Shown here: piece by piece, positions 54,840-64,000 of the stretch
Layout: every line of letters starts with the position of its first letter
Numbering within the stretch: the first letter of the stretch is position 1
Origin: Betaproteobacteria bacterium
Lineage (GTDB): Bacteria > Pseudomonadota > Gammaproteobacteria > Burkholderiales > Ga0077523
DNA length: 64,000 nt
Direction of reading: 5' to 3'
NCBI GenBank assembly: GCA_016125475.1
Contig: WGLR01000003.1
Coordinates: 133,945-197,944, forward strand
Notes under the pieces: model-generated
The model's input: only the letters and a program-made list of their open reading frames with translations
Databases searched by the model: none
What the model was told of the DNA's origin: nothing
Made by a program: the position numbers and the translations under genes

Positions 54840-55859
54840 ATGGACGACAACAAAGCGAAGGCACTTGCCGCCGCCCTTTCCCAAATCGAGAAGCAGTTCG
54901 GCAAAGGGTCGATCATGCGTCTCGGCGAGAACGACGTTTCCTCCGACATCCAGGTCGTGTCGACGGGCTCCCTCGGTCTGGACCTCGCGCTCGGGATCGG
55001 CGGCCTCCCGCGCGGCCGCGTCGTCGAGATCTACGGTCCCGAGTCGTCGGGCAAGACCACCCTCACGCTGCAGGTGATCGCCGAGGCCCAGAAGGTCGGC
55101 GGCACGGCGGCATTCATCGACGCCGAACACGCACTCGACCCCCAGTACGCGAGGAAGCTCGGCGTCCAGGTGGAAGACCTCCTGATTTCGCAGCCGGACA
55201 ATGGCGAGCAGGCGCTCGAGATCGCGGACATGCTCGTCCGGTCCGGTTCCGTCGACGTCGTGGTCGTCGACTCGGTGGCGGCCCTCACGCCGAAGGCCGA
55301 GATCGAGGGCGAGATGGGCGACCAGTTGCCGGGCCTGCAGGCCCGGCTCATGAGTCAGGCGCTTCGCAAGCTGACGGCGAACATCAAGCGGTCGAACACT
55401 CTCGTCATCTTCATCAACCAGATCCGGATGAAGATCGGCGTCATGTTCGGCAATCCGGAGACCACGACGGGCGGCAATGCCCTCAAGTTCTACTCGTCGG
55501 TCCGGATCGACATCCGGCGGACGGGCGCCATCAAGAAGGGCGAGGAAGTGATCGGCAGCGAAACCCGCTGCAAGGTCGTGAAGAACAAGGTGGCTCCCCC
55601 GTTCCGGCAGGCCGAGTTCGACATCCTCTACGGCGAGGGCATCTCGCGCGAAGGCGAGATCCTGGAACTCGGCGTGGCGAACCGGATCGTGGACAAGTCC
55701 GGTGCGTGGTACGCATACAAGGGCGAAAAGATCGGACAGGGGAAGGACAATGCCCGCGAATTTCTCAGGGAACACGGCGACATCGCTCGCGAGATCGAGA
55801 ATCAGATCCGTCAGGCGTCGGGCGTGATGGCGCCGGAGGCGGTCGCGGAGGAAGACTGA
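54840..55859 (+). CDS. recA: Recombinase RecA
   Basis: A 339-residue DNA recombinase and LexA coprotease. The Walker A loop is GPESSGKTT near residue 65, followed by [13 protein letters not shown] and [13 protein letters not shown]. The C-terminal tail is slightly acidic. The ATG at 54840 (MDDNKAKAL) is the usual start, but an ATG two codons earlier at 54834 is equally possible. No clear LexA box was found upstream. recX and alaS follow. Confidence 0.97.
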   Translation: MDDNKAKALAAALSQIEKQFGKGSIMRLGENDVSSDIQVVSTGSLGLDLALGIGGLPRGRVVEIYGPESSGKTTLTLQVIAEAQKVGGTAAFIDAEHALDPQYARKLGVQVEDLLISQPDNGEQALEIADMLVRSGSVDVVVVDSVAALTPKAEIEGEMGDQLPGLQARLMSQALRKLTANIKRSNTLVIFINQIRMKIGVMFGNPETTTGGNALKFYSSVRIDIRRTGAIKKGEEVIGSETRCKVVKNKVAPPFRQAEFDILYGEGISREGEILELGVANRIVDKSGAWYAYKGEKIGQGKDNAREFLREHGDIAREIENQIRQASGVMAPEAVAEED

Positions 55860-55914
55860 CCCGGCCGCAACGTGTCGTGTCGGACGACACGCGGGTACCA
55901 CGGGCGCGACGTCG

Positions 55915-56364
55915 ATGACCATGAGCACCCGGGCACGGGCCCTCGCGATGCTTGCGCGACGCGAGCACTCTCGCGCCGAACTCCTGCAGAAGCTTGCGGC
56001 AACGGCCGCGCCCGAGGAAGATCTCGACGCACTGCTCGATTCCCTGGAGGCCGCCGGATATCTTTCCGACGCGCGTCTCGCCGAACAGCTCGTGCGCAGG
56101 GCGCGCGGACGGCACGGACCTCTCAAGGTGGAGCAGGGGTTGCGGGCGCGGGGCGTCACCGAACCGCAGGTCACGCGCGCGCTGCAGGCAGCCCGGGAAG
56201 CCGAGCTCGAGGATGCACTGGTCGTTCTGCGGCGACGGTTTCCGGACGTGCCCGGATCCGCGAGCGAATGGGCGAGGCGGGCGCGGTACCTGCAGAACCG
56301 TGGTTTCAGAGGCGAGACGATCCGGCAGGCGTTGCGCGTGAGCGAGGAGGTCGGCCGCGAATGA
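55915..56364 (+). CDS. recX: Regulatory protein RecX
   Basis: A 149-residue RecA modulator, built of three-helix repeats rich in Arg, Ala and Leu. Motifs [20 protein letters not shown] and [16 protein letters not shown] match the family. It lies 55 nt after recA in the standard order. Confidence 0.93.
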   Translation: MTMSTRARALAMLARREHSRAELLQKLAATAAPEEDLDALLDSLEAAGYLSDARLAEQLVRRARGRHGPLKVEQGLRARGVTEPQVTRALQAAREAELEDALVVLRRRFPDVPGSASEWARRARYLQNRGFRGETIRQALRVSEEVGRE

Positions 56365-56503
56365 CCGCGCGTCTGCCGTCGGTGGTACTCGGTGTCCTCG
56401 GCCCCGGATGGTCCGGACCCCGGAGCAGCGGAATCGGGATGTTCGATGCCGGGCGCGCGGGCCGGGTCGTCAAGAATTCACGTTTCAGGTCACTCACACT
56501 TTC

Positions 56504-59098
56504 ATGAAAAGCAGCGAAATCCGTCATCGATTCCTCGAGTATTTCCGTCACCACGGTCATGCCGTCCTGCCCTCGTCACCGCTCGTGCCTGGGAACGATC
56601 CCACGCTGCTGTTCACGAATGCCGGCATGGTCCAGTTCAAGGACGTGTTCCTCGGGCAGGACAAGCGTCCGTACAAGCGCGCGACCACGTCGCAGCGGTG
56701 CGTGCGCGCGGGAGGCAAACACAACGACCTCGAGAACGTGGGCTATACGGCGCGCCACCACACCTTCTTCGAGATGCTCGGCAATTTCAGCTTCGGCGAC
56801 TACTTCAAGCGCGAGGCCATCGAGTTCGCGTGGGGCTTCCTCACGAAGGAACTGCTGATCCCGGCCAGTCGCCTCTGGGTGACCGTCCACGCGAACGACG
56901 AGGAAGCGGAAAGGATCTGGCTCGACGAGATCGGGGTGCCTGCCGACCGCCTGAGCCGGATTCCGACCAACGACAACTTCTGGCAGATGGGCGAGACCGG
57001 CCCCTGCGGGTACTGCACGGAAATATTCTTCGACCATGGTCCGGGCGTCGAAGGCGGGCCGCCGGGGTCGCCCGACGCCGATGGAGACCGCTACATCGAG
57101 ATCTGGAATCTCGTATTCATGGAGTTCAACCGCGACGAGAAGGGGGTGCTGCATCCTCTGCCGAAGCCCTCCGTCGACACCGGAATGGGGCTGGAGCGCA
57201 TCAGCGCAGTCATGCAGGGCGTGCACTCGAACTACGACATCGACCTCTTCCAGGACCTCATCGGCGCGGCGGCGCGGGCCACTCACCAGCGCGATCTCGA
57301 CAGCAATTCGCTCAAGGTGATCGCGGATCACATCCGCGCGTGCAGCTTCCTGATCACGGACGGCGTGATCCCCGCGAACGAGGGCAGGGGCTATGTGCTG
57401 AGGCGGATCATTCGTCGCGCGATTCGACACGGCTACAAGCTCGGACAGAAGCAGCCGTTCTTCCACACGCTCGTCACGGATCTCGTGCGGGTCATGGGAG
57501 CCGCCTATCCGGAACTGGCCGCGGCACAGGGAAAGGTGGAGCAGGTGCTCAGGCAGGAAGAGGAGCGTTTCGCCGAAACGCTCGAGCACGGCATGGCCGT
57601 CCTCGAGGCGGCAATGCAGAAGGAAGACCGCATGCTCGACGGGTCGACCGTCTTCAAGCTCTACGACACCTTCGGTTTTCCGCTCGATCTCACCGCCGAC
57701 GTAGCACGGGAGCGTGGCTTCACCGTGGACTTTGCCGGTTTCGAGGCGGAGATGGAGCAGCAGCGCAGCCGCGCGCGTGCCGCGTCGCGCTTCCAGATGC
57801 ACGCCGGTGTCGAGTACGACGGACGCGCGACGGAGTTCCTCGGTTACGACACGCTGAAGCTCGACGCGAAGATTCTCGCGATGTACCGGGAGGGCACTCC
57901 GGTGGAAGTGGTCGAGTCCGGCGACGAGGCCGTGATCGTGCTCGACCGCACCCCGTTCTACGCCGAGTCGGGCGGTCAGGTCGGTGACAGCGGCGTGCTG
58001 TCCTGCGGGACCGGAACCTTCGACGTGCGGGACACCCAGAAGATCCAGGCGACCGTCTTCGGCCACCACGGCCGTGTCGAGACCGGGCGTCTCGAGGTCG
58101 GCGACCGCGTGAGCGCCCAGGTGGACGGCGCCCTGCGGCAGCGCGCCGCTTACAACCATTCGGCCACCCACCTGCTCCACGCCGCGCTGCGCCAGGTGCT
58201 CGGAGCGCACGTCACGCAGAAGGGGTCCCTGGTGAACGCGCAGCGCACGCGTTTCGACTTCAGCCACAACCAGCCCCTGACGGCGGCGGAGATCACACGC
58301 ATCGAAGACATCGTCAATCGCGAGATCCGTCACAACGTTCCCGTCGAGGCCAGGCTCATGAAGTACGACGAGGCCATCAAGGCCGGAGCGATGGCGCTCT
58401 TCGGCGAGAAGTACGGTGACGAGGTGCGCGTGATCGGCATGGGCGAGTTCTCGACCGAACTCTGCGGCGGCACGCACGTGGCCCGCAGCGGGGACATCGG
58501 CTTCTTCAAGATCGTGTCGGAGTCCGGTGTCGCGGCCGGCATCAGGCGTGTCGAGGCGGTCACGGCCGACGCGGCCGTGGCCATGACACAGGCTCACGAG
58601 CGGCAGCTGCAGGAAGTCGCCGCCACGCTGAAGTCCCCGGTACCGGAGATCGGTACCAAACTCGGTCAGATCGTCGAGAACGTCAGGGGACTCGAGAAGG
58701 AGCTCGCGCGGCTCAAGGCGAAGCTCGCCGCCGCCCAGGGAGACGATCTCGGCAGCAGTGCCGTGGACGTCAAGGGGATCAAGCTCGTCGCGTCGCGGCT
58801 CGAGGCCGCCGACGCGAAGGCTCTGCGCGAGACCGTCGACAAGCTCAAGGACAAGCTCGGCACCGCAGTCGTCGTGCTGGCGGCGGCCGAGGGTGCGGAC
58901 AGGGTCTCGATCGTTGCCGGCGTCACGGCCGATCTGACGGGCAGGGTGAAGGCGGGGGATCTGGTCGCGCACGTCGCCGCCCAGGTGGGTGGCAAGGGGG
59001 GCGGCCGTCCGGACATGGCGCAGGGCGGGGGAACCCGGCCCGAGCAGATCGGACCCGCGCTCGATTCGGTGGCGGTCTGGGTCTCGGAAAGACTCTGA
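56504..59098 (+). CDS. alaS: Alanyl-tRNA synthetase
   Basis: An 864-residue class II synthetase charging tRNA(Ala). It starts [19 protein letters not shown]. The catalytic core includes [37 protein letters not shown] and [10 protein letters not shown]. The editing domain has the zinc motif [14 protein letters not shown] and [13 protein letters not shown]. The C-terminal DHHA1 domain contains [15 protein letters not shown]. The length is normal. It completes recA-recX-alaS. Confidence 0.98.
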   Translation: MKSSEIRHRFLEYFRHHGHAVLPSSPLVPGNDPTLLFTNAGMVQFKDVFLGQDKRPYKRATTSQRCVRAGGKHNDLENVGYTARHHTFFEMLGNFSFGDYFKREAIEFAWGFLTKELLIPASRLWVTVHANDEEAERIWLDEIGVPADRLSRIPTNDNFWQMGETGPCGYCTEIFFDHGPGVEGGPPGSPDADGDRYIEIWNLVFMEFNRDEKGVLHPLPKPSVDTGMGLERISAVMQGVHSNYDIDLFQDLIGAAARATHQRDLDSNSLKVIADHIRACSFLITDGVIPANEGRGYVLRRIIRRAIRHGYKLGQKQPFFHTLVTDLVRVMGAAYPELAAAQGKVEQVLRQEEERFAETLEHGMAVLEAAMQKEDRMLDGSTVFKLYDTFGFPLDLTADVARERGFTVDFAGFEAEMEQQRSRARAASRFQMHAGVEYDGRATEFLGYDTLKLDAKILAMYREGTPVEVVESGDEAVIVLDRTPFYAESGGQVGDSGVLSCGTGTFDVRDTQKIQATVFGHHGRVETGRLEVGDRVSAQVDGALRQRAAYNHSATHLLHAALRQVLGAHVTQKGSLVNAQRTRFDFSHNQPLTAAEITRIEDIVNREIRHNVPVEARLMKYDEAIKAGAMALFGEKYGDEVRVIGMGEFSTELCGGTHVARSGDIGFFKIVSESGVAAGIRRVEAVTADAAVAMTQAHERQLQEVAATLKSPVPEIGTKLGQIVENVRGLEKELARLKAKLAAAQGDDLGSSAVDVKGIKLVASRLEAADAKALRETVDKLKDKLGTAVVVLAAAEGADRVSIVAGVTADLTGRVKAGDLVAHVAAQVGGKGGGRPDMAQGGGTRPEQIGPALDSVAVWVSERL

Positions 59099-59121
59099 AA
59101 CGCAAAGGGGAGGAAATGGAC

Positions 59122-59655
59122 ATGAAGGGCATGGCAGCAGCGTGCATGCTGGTGGCGCTCGCGGCTCCGGGGCTGGCAGCCGCGGATGCGAACGAGCTCT
59201 CGACATCGCAGAGCATTCGCATCGACGCTCCGCCAGCGGACGTCTGGCAATACGTCGGCGATTTTGCGGGGCTGTCCAGGTGGCTGCCTCCGATCGTCGA
59301 GAGCCACCTGGTGCTGCGCGATCGCAACGAGGCAGGTGCGATCCGCGCGCTGACGCGCAGCAACGGCACGCACGTGACGGAAAAGCTCCTGGAGTACGAC
59401 CCGTACAACATGCGGCTGTCGTACACGTACGTCGACGGGCAGGTCGCGGCGAGCGACTATTTCTCGACGATGACCGTGAGCGACGCCGGGGATGGCCGGA
59501 GTCTCGTGACGTGGAGCGCTCACTTCAAGCGGCTCAATTACTGGCAGGACCCGCCGCCTCCGGGCCAGGACGACGCCACACTGACGGCCACCTACACGAG
59601 AATCTACAAGGGTGGACTCGAAGCGCTCAAGAAAGCGGTGGAAGCACACCGCTGA
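59122..59655 (+). CDS. Exported SRPBCC-fold protein
   Basis: A 177-residue START/Bet v1-like protein with a signal peptide (MAAACMLVALAAPGLAAADA). The SRPBCC domain begins STSQSIRIDAPPADVWQYVGDFAGL and ends in a C-terminal helix. These domains bind hydrophobic ligands. The ligand is unknown. The ATG at 59122 has GGGGAGG 8 nt upstream and is preferred to 59116. It follows alaS by 23 nt and may be co-transcribed with it. Confidence 0.82.
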   Translation: MKGMAAACMLVALAAPGLAAADANELSTSQSIRIDAPPADVWQYVGDFAGLSRWLPPIVESHLVLRDRNEAGAIRALTRSNGTHVTEKLLEYDPYNMRLSYTYVDGQVAASDYFSTMTVSDAGDGRSLVTWSAHFKRLNYWQDPPPPGQDDATLTATYTRIYKGGLEALKKAVEAHR

Positions 59656-59714
59656 TCGGCAACGCGCGGTGCCGGTGGGAGGAGACCGGCCCGCGCGTCG
59701 CCTCGATGCGGGCC

Positions 59715-60008
59715 TCAGGTTCCCACGCACTCCGCGATGTAGGACTTCCGCTCTTCCCCCTTCAGGGATTTATCGCGCGCCTCCGCGGCGCAGCTCTTCG
59801 CCTTCTGCCTCCGCGCGAGTCTCGCTTCCTTCTCCTCGGGGCTGACCGCGAGGCAGCGACTCATGAAGTCACGGCGCTCCTGGCCTTTCAGGGCCTGGGT
59901 CTTGGCCTCGGCGTTGCAGGTGCGCATCTTTTCCTGCTGGGTGGCGCCGAATGCCGGGACCGTGGCGAGGCACGCGACGGTCATTGCTGCGATGACGATG
60001 GTCTTCAT
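59715..60008 (-). CDS. PsiF-family exported protein
   Basis: A 97-residue periplasmic protein with a signal peptide (IVIAAMTVACLATVPAFG) and two PsiF repeats, each with a pair of Cys: MRTCNAEAKTQALKGQERRD and KSCAAEARDKSLKGEERKSY. The family is phosphate-starvation-linked in E. coli, but its role is unknown. The start at 60008 has AGGAGAG upstream. Confidence 0.85.
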   Translation of the reverse strand: MKTIVIAAMTVACLATVPAFGATQQEKMRTCNAEAKTQALKGQERRDFMSRCLAVSPEEKEARLARRQKAKSCAAEARDKSLKGEERKSYIAECVGT

Positions 60009-60177
60009 GTTGCGTCTCTCCTGTGAAGTTCGATCGGGTGCTCGTTCATGCACGCTCGAGCGGCTGAACTTGGGAGAGATGCTATCGATCGCGCCCTGTG
60101 GGAGGGCATTGGCGAACCGCTGATCGCGGGACGAGCCCGCGCGTGGTGTGCCGTGCTACCGGAGCACCCGGAGAAGG

Positions 60178-61431
60178 TCAGGACGACGCTTCGCCGATTC
60201 CGTTCGCCCACTCCATGGCACCGACGTAGGCTTCGTTGATCTTCGAGGGCTCCAGGCCCGGCAGGTGCTGGAGATGCGCCTCGATCGCAGGTATGTCGGT
60301 CTGCTCCAGGAGTTCGGTGAGGCGCAGCAGTGACCCGAGGCGTCCCGTCCGGCTGACCAGTGCCTGTCCGACATCATCGGGAATCGGAAGGCTTCTCACG
60401 ATTTCCGTCATCGGGATGCCGAGCAGCGCGCTCATGAGGGACATGATCCCCGTGAGGAATGCGTTGTCGCCCGCCTCGCTCCCGCGATGGTCGCTCACCG
60501 CCTCCGACAGGAGTTCCATGAGCTTGCCCCGCGTGGCTGCGAGCACGAGGAGCGGGCTCGGAAACTTTGCGTCGGGATTGCTCGCGACGGCGAACATGAG
60601 CAACTGCAGCCATCGCTGCAGCTGACTGCGGCCGAGCAGGGTGATGGCCTCCCGGAGGGAAGTGATGCGGCGGCCCGTCCCCGTCGTGACGGAGTTCACG
60701 AGGCGAAGGAGGTTGATCGAGAGGTCGGGGTTGTACTTGAGGGCCTGCTCGATCTCCTGGGTGTCCGCGTCGGAGAGAACCAGTCCCATGAGCCGCATGA
60801 TCGACGACTCCGCGTGCGACAGACGCCGGCCGGTGAGCACGGACGGGCGCGCGAAGTAGTACCCCTGGAACAGCTCGTAGCCCAGCTGGATGCAGCGCTC
60901 CACCTGTTCCTTCGTGTCGACCTTCTCCGCGAGCAGGCGAACGGGCCAGCGACGCAGCCGCTCCGTCACCTGCGGAAGCTGCTCGGCGGAGAGTTCCCGG
61001 ACGTCCACCTTCACGACGTCCACGTACTCCAGCACTCGTGCGTATTTGGCCTCGTCGCCCGTGTAATCGTCGAGAGCGAGCCGGAATCCGAGCGCGCGGA
61101 GTTCACGCAGCCTCGTGATCAGTGTCTCGTTGATCTCGACGGTTTCCAGGAGTTCGAGCACCACCCTGTCCCGGGGAAGCAGTTCGATGACATCGCTCAG
61201 CAGCAGTCCGGCGGACAGATTGATGAAACCGGTGTAATGCCCGAGGACGGCCTCCACGCCCAGTTCGCTGAACGCGTGATTGATCACCGTCGCCGTGGCG
61301 AGCAGGTCATCGTGAATCTGGGCGTCGTCCGACTGGTTGGACCGGAAGAGCAGCTCGAAGGCGACGAGGTTCTCCCGTTTGTCCAGGATCGGCTGGCGTC
61401 CGAGAAACAGCTCCGTGGAAGATTCGGCCAC
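60178..61431 (-). CDS. EAL-HDOD regulatory protein (degenerate EAL)
   Basis: A 417-residue cytoplasmic protein of the YuxH/CdgJ type. The N-terminal EAL-like domain (about 8-205) has ELLFR in place of EAL and DDYTGDE in place of DDFGTG. Catalytic metal residues are therefore missing, and it is probably a binding domain only. A HDOD domain (about 210-400) follows with LLRLVNSVTTGTG and AITLLGRSQLQRWL. The family commonly controls motility or virulence gene expression. It lies downstream of the phosphomannomutase gene, 16 nt away, and may be co-transcribed. Confidence 0.9.
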   Translation of the reverse strand: MAESSTELFLGRQPILDKRENLVAFELLFRSNQSDDAQIHDDLLATATVINHAFSELGVEAVLGHYTGFINLSAGLLLSDVIELLPRDRVVLELLETVEINETLITRLRELRALGFRLALDDYTGDEAKYARVLEYVDVVKVDVRELSAEQLPQVTERLRRWPVRLLAEKVDTKEQVERCIQLGYELFQGYYFARPSVLTGRRLSHAESSIMRLMGLVLSDADTQEIEQALKYNPDLSINLLRLVNSVTTGTGRRITSLREAITLLGRSQLQRWLQLLMFAVASNPDAKFPSPLLVLAATRGKLMELLSEAVSDHRGSEAGDNAFLTGIMSLMSALLGIPMTEIVRSLPIPDDVGQALVSRTGRLGSLLRLTELLEQTDIPAIEAHLQHLPGLEPSKINEAYVGAMEWANGIGEASS

Positions 61432-61447
61432 TGGCGGCGGGGCGGTG

Positions 61448-62821
61448 TCAGTAGGGAAGGACCGCCTCGGGCGCCACGGCCAGGATTTCGTGACGGAACG
61501 CTTCCTGGATGCGGCGCAGCGCGTCCTGCGTGTCCGCTTCGAATCGAAGCACGATCACCGGCGTCGTGTTGGACGAACGCGCGAGCCCAAATCCGTCCGC
61601 GTACTCGACGCGTACGCCGTCGATGGTGACGATGGATTCCGCACCCTCGAATCGGGCCTGCTTCTGCAGTCGGTCGATGACATCGTAGTTCTCGCCCTCG
61701 CGCAGCTTGATCTGGAGTTCCGGGGTGTTCACGGAATCCGGTAGCGACTCGAGCGGCTCGCACGCGTCGGCCTCCCGCGAAAGAATCTCGAGCAGCCGGG
61801 CGCCGGCGTAGAGGCCGTCGTCGAAGCCGTACCAGCGCTCCTTGAAGAAGACGTGGCCACTCATTTCGCCGGCGAGGGGGGCGCCCGTCTCTCGAAGCTT
61901 CGCCTTGATCAGCGAATGTCCCGTCTTCCACATCAGGGGGTTGCCACCCCGGCTGCGAATCCACGGGAAGAGCTGACGCGTGCACTTCACGTCGAAGATG
62001 ATGTCCGCACCCGGGTTCCGCGCGAGCACGTCGGCCGCGAACAGCATGAGCTGGCGATCGGGGTAGATGATCCGCCCCTTCTTCGTGACCACCCCGAGCC
62101 GGTCACCGTCCCCGTCGAAGGCGAAACCCAGTTCGCCCCCGTCACGCAGCGCGGCGACGAGGTCTTCCAGATTCTCGGGCTGCGAAGGATCGGGATGGTG
62201 GTTCGGAAAGGAACCGTCGACGTCGCAGAACAGCTCGCGAACATTGCAGCCCATGGCCCGGTACAGGGCCGGAGCGAATGCTCCCGCCACACCGTTCCCG
62301 CAGTCGACCACGAGGTCGATCGGACGGCTCAGTTTCACGTCTCCCACGACCCGGTCGAGATACGCCTGACCCACGTCTGCCGTGGAATAGGCCCCGCTGC
62401 CGGACTCGAATCTCCCGTCCTCGATGCGCCGCCGCAGATCCTGGATGGCGTCACCTGCTATGGCCTGGTCCGCCATGACCATCTTCAGACCGTTGTATTC
62501 GGGCGGATTGTGGCTGCCGGTCACCATGATGCCCGACCGGGTACCGAGGTGATGGGCGGCAAAGTACAGTATCGGCGTGGTCACGCGACCGACGTCGACG
62601 ACGTCGCAGCCGGCTGCGCGAAGTCCGGCGGCCAGCGCTTCCGCGAGCTTCGGGCCGGAGAGCCGCCCGTCGCGTCCGATGGCGACCCGCGGCGTCCCGC
62701 GCGCGAGCGCCTCTGATCCGAACGCCCTGCCGACGAGTTCCGCCGCCTCGGTCGTCAGCGTCCGGTCGACGATGCCGCGAATGTCGTAGGCCTTGAAGAT
62801 TTCGGGTGCGATGATGGTCAT
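61448..62821 (-). CDS. Phosphomannomutase/phosphoglucomutase (AlgC-like)
   Basis: A 457-residue alpha-D-phosphohexomutase making mannose-1-phosphate or glucose-1-phosphate for exopolysaccharide and LPS precursors. It starts APEIFKAYDIRGIVD. The catalytic phosphoserine is in MVTGSHNPPEYNG, the metal loop is FAFDGDGDRLGVV, and sugar-binding GEMSGHVFF follows. The length matches AlgC. It heads the transcript that includes the EAL-HDOD gene. Confidence 0.94.
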   Translation of the reverse strand: MTIIAPEIFKAYDIRGIVDRTLTTEAAELVGRAFGSEALARGTPRVAIGRDGRLSGPKLAEALAAGLRAAGCDVVDVGRVTTPILYFAAHHLGTRSGIMVTGSHNPPEYNGLKMVMADQAIAGDAIQDLRRRIEDGRFESGSGAYSTADVGQAYLDRVVGDVKLSRPIDLVVDCGNGVAGAFAPALYRAMGCNVRELFCDVDGSFPNHHPDPSQPENLEDLVAALRDGGELGFAFDGDGDRLGVVTKKGRIIYPDRQLMLFAADVLARNPGADIIFDVKCTRQLFPWIRSRGGNPLMWKTGHSLIKAKLRETGAPLAGEMSGHVFFKERWYGFDDGLYAGARLLEILSREADACEPLESLPDSVNTPELQIKLREGENYDVIDRLQKQARFEGAESIVTIDGVRVEYADGFGLARSSNTTPVIVLRFEADTQDALRRIQEAFRHEILAVAPEAVLPY

Positions 62822-62990
62822 GTGTCCTGCCTGTAGTCTCTCGGGAAGTTGTGCGTATTATCCCATTCGCCGCGTGACGGGTTCTACCGCGCGCACACCC
62901 GGTTTACGCTTCCTGCATGCTTTGACGGTTCGGTGTTCCGCGAACTGAAGGGTTCGCGGAAGGAAAGGAAGGCCCGACGGGCCGTGTGGG

Positions 62991-64000
62991 TCACCTCGCG
63001 CGCGACCAGCGTGTCGCCGTACCGCCCTCGCCAGGAGAACCGTCGTCGAAGAAGCCGAAGAGACGGTCCGTCAGCCAGTCGAGCGTTCCCGGGAACGTAC
63101 CCGACACGAAACCCACGTGTCCGCCGGTCGCGGGCTGTTCGAGCGTCACGTGCCGGGAGACCTCGGCCGGCACGGGCAGGCAGTCTGCCGGAACGAACGG
63201 ATCGTTGCGGGCGCTCAGGATGAGCGTGGGAACCTCGATCCGGGGCAGGTCTGGCTTGCTGCTCGCCCTGCGCCAGTAGTCGTGCACGTCGGCGAACCCG
63301 TGTGCCGGGGCGGTGTAGGCGTCATCGAACGTCTCGAAGTCCGATGCGCGGGCAACGCGCCTGGCGTCGAACATGCCGGGAAATGTCCGGAGCTTCGCAA
63401 GTGTCTTCGGCTTCAGCGTCCGCAGGAAATGGCGCGAGTAGATCCTGTTGAAGCCGGTGCCGAGGGCCGGGCCCGATCGCGAGAGGTCCAGGGGGGGGCA
63501 CACGGCCGCCACCGAGCGGACGACGTCCGCCGCACGCCCCGATTCGCGCCCGAGCCACTTGAGCAGGGCGTTTCCTCCGAGGGAGACCCCCACTGCACAG
63601 ACCGGACGACCGGCCAGAAACGCGATTCGTCGCAGGATCCAGTCGATCTCGTCGGCATCGCCGGAGTGGTAGGCCCGCGACAGTCGATTGGGTCTGCCGC
63701 CGCAACCGCGGAAGTGTGGCACGACCCCGCACCATCCCCTTGTCAAGGCGGCCCGCATGACGGCCGCCGCGTAAGGACTCCTCGAACTGCCTTCGAGGCC
63801 GTGGAAGAGCACGACGACGGGCCCCGGCCCCGGATCACCGGTCCAGTCCACTTCGATGAAGTCCCCGTCCGGCGTGGACCAGCTCTCCCGCCGGTACGGG
63901 GGCGGGCGCTCCGGGCGCGCGAGCGCGGCATAGATCGTCTGGAGATGGCCTCCCGGGAGCCACCACGGCGCGACGTAGGGGGCGGGAGCAGGTGGTCGCA
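62991..64000 (-). CDS. YheT-type alpha/beta hydrolase, 5' end outside window
   Basis: At least 336 residues of a YheT/EMB8-type hydrolase; the frame stays open to the window edge. The visible N-terminal part reads YVAPWWLPGGHLQTIYAAL, close to the usual start, so little is missing. Catalytic residues are the Ser of GVSLGGNALLKW, the Asp of ARNDPFVP and the His of ATGGHVGFV. Starting at the GTG at 63851 would lose conserved sequence. The substrate is probably an ester or lipid. Confidence 0.9.
   Translation of the reverse strand, partial: RPPAPAPYVAPWWLPGGHLQTIYAALARPERPPPYRRESWSTPDGDFIEVDWTGDPGPGPVVVLFHGLEGSSRSPYAAAVMRAALTRGWCGVVPHFRGCGGRPNRLSRAYHSGDADEIDWILRRIAFLAGRPVCAVGVSLGGNALLKWLGRESGRAADVVRSVAAVCPPLDLSRSGPALGTGFNRIYSRHFLRTLKPKTLAKLRTFPGMFDARRVARASDFETFDDAYTAPAHGFADVHDYWRRASSKPDLPRIEVPTLILSARNDPFVPADCLPVPAEVSRHVTLEQPATGGHVGFVSGTFPGTLDWLTDRLFGFFDDGSPGEGGTATRWSRAR

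Noticed and set aside
56576-59206. 876-residue open frame antisense to alaS
   Set aside because: High-GC codon use opens long frames opposite real genes; the protein shows no domain and lies wholly over alaS.

Overview
This is a 64 kb chromosomal stretch from a GC-rich Gram-negative bacterium, most likely a betaproteobacterium. The evidence is the gene content and order: proS divergent to rppH; glyA-nrdR-ribD-ribE-ribBX-ribH-nusB; thiL-pgpA-pncC followed by recA-recX-alaS; a phasin, which implies polyhydroxyalkanoate granules; and two PEP-CTERM exported proteins, which imply an exosortase/EPS system elsewhere. I saw no rRNA, tRNA, insertion sequence, prophage or CRISPR array. The genus cannot be fixed from this window alone.

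Layout. 1-2.7 kb: the tail of an anti-sigma-like membrane protein and a HDOD-receiver-GGDEF regulator. 2.7-6.8 kb: phasin with its promoter and operators, an O-methyltransferase, then the wrbA-hugZ-DUF2069-gluQ operon. 6.9-12.1 kb: a YihY membrane protein, a lytic transglycosylase, proS, a spermidine-synthase-like protein and rppH. 12.2-16.5 kb: quinone oxidoreductase, secreted RNase and barstar, then a tonB-exbB-exbD operon behind a Fur-box-like site. 16.5-28.2 kb: thioesterase, a transporter / enolase paralogue / kinase group, glpK, two small unknown proteins, amidase, a Cys-cluster protein, a large PEP-CTERM repeat protein and a glycosyltransferase. 28.2-35.7 kb: Tat-exported nicotinamidase, two overlapping related unknown genes, betaine-lipid genes btaA-btaB, a ceramidase-like membrane enzyme, a second PEP-CTERM protein and a DUF481 protein.

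35.7-42.2 kb: GNAT acetyltransferase and the glyA-nrdR-rib-nusB housekeeping run. 42.2-46.7 kb: a coupled operon for an exported truncated haemoglobin, an exported cupredoxin-like protein and a membrane GGDEF-EAL protein, divergent from a DUF3034 protein. 46.8-49.1 kb: aldo-keto reductase, cytochrome b561 and cytochrome c'. 49.4-59.1 kb: thiL-pgpA-pncC and recA-recX-alaS, split by two opposite-strand signalling genes (adenylate cyclase-FHA and Ser/Thr kinase-HDOD-GAF). 59.1-64 kb: SRPBCC protein, PsiF protein, EAL-HDOD regulator, phosphomannomutase/phosphoglucomutase and a YheT-type hydrolase that runs off the end.

The most interesting parts are the kinase-HDOD-GAF plus cyclase-FHA pair between pncC and recA; an enolase paralogue that has lost the active-site histidine and sits with a small-molecule kinase and a DMT transporter; the haemoglobin-cupredoxin-c-di-GMP operon; sigma-54-type promoters in front of both PEP-CTERM genes; and a shared 10-bp operator-like word just downstream of the -10 elements of the phasin and DUF481 genes. 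Start codons were chosen by ribosome binding sites, overlaps with neighbours and family N-termini, and several begin with GTG or TTG.
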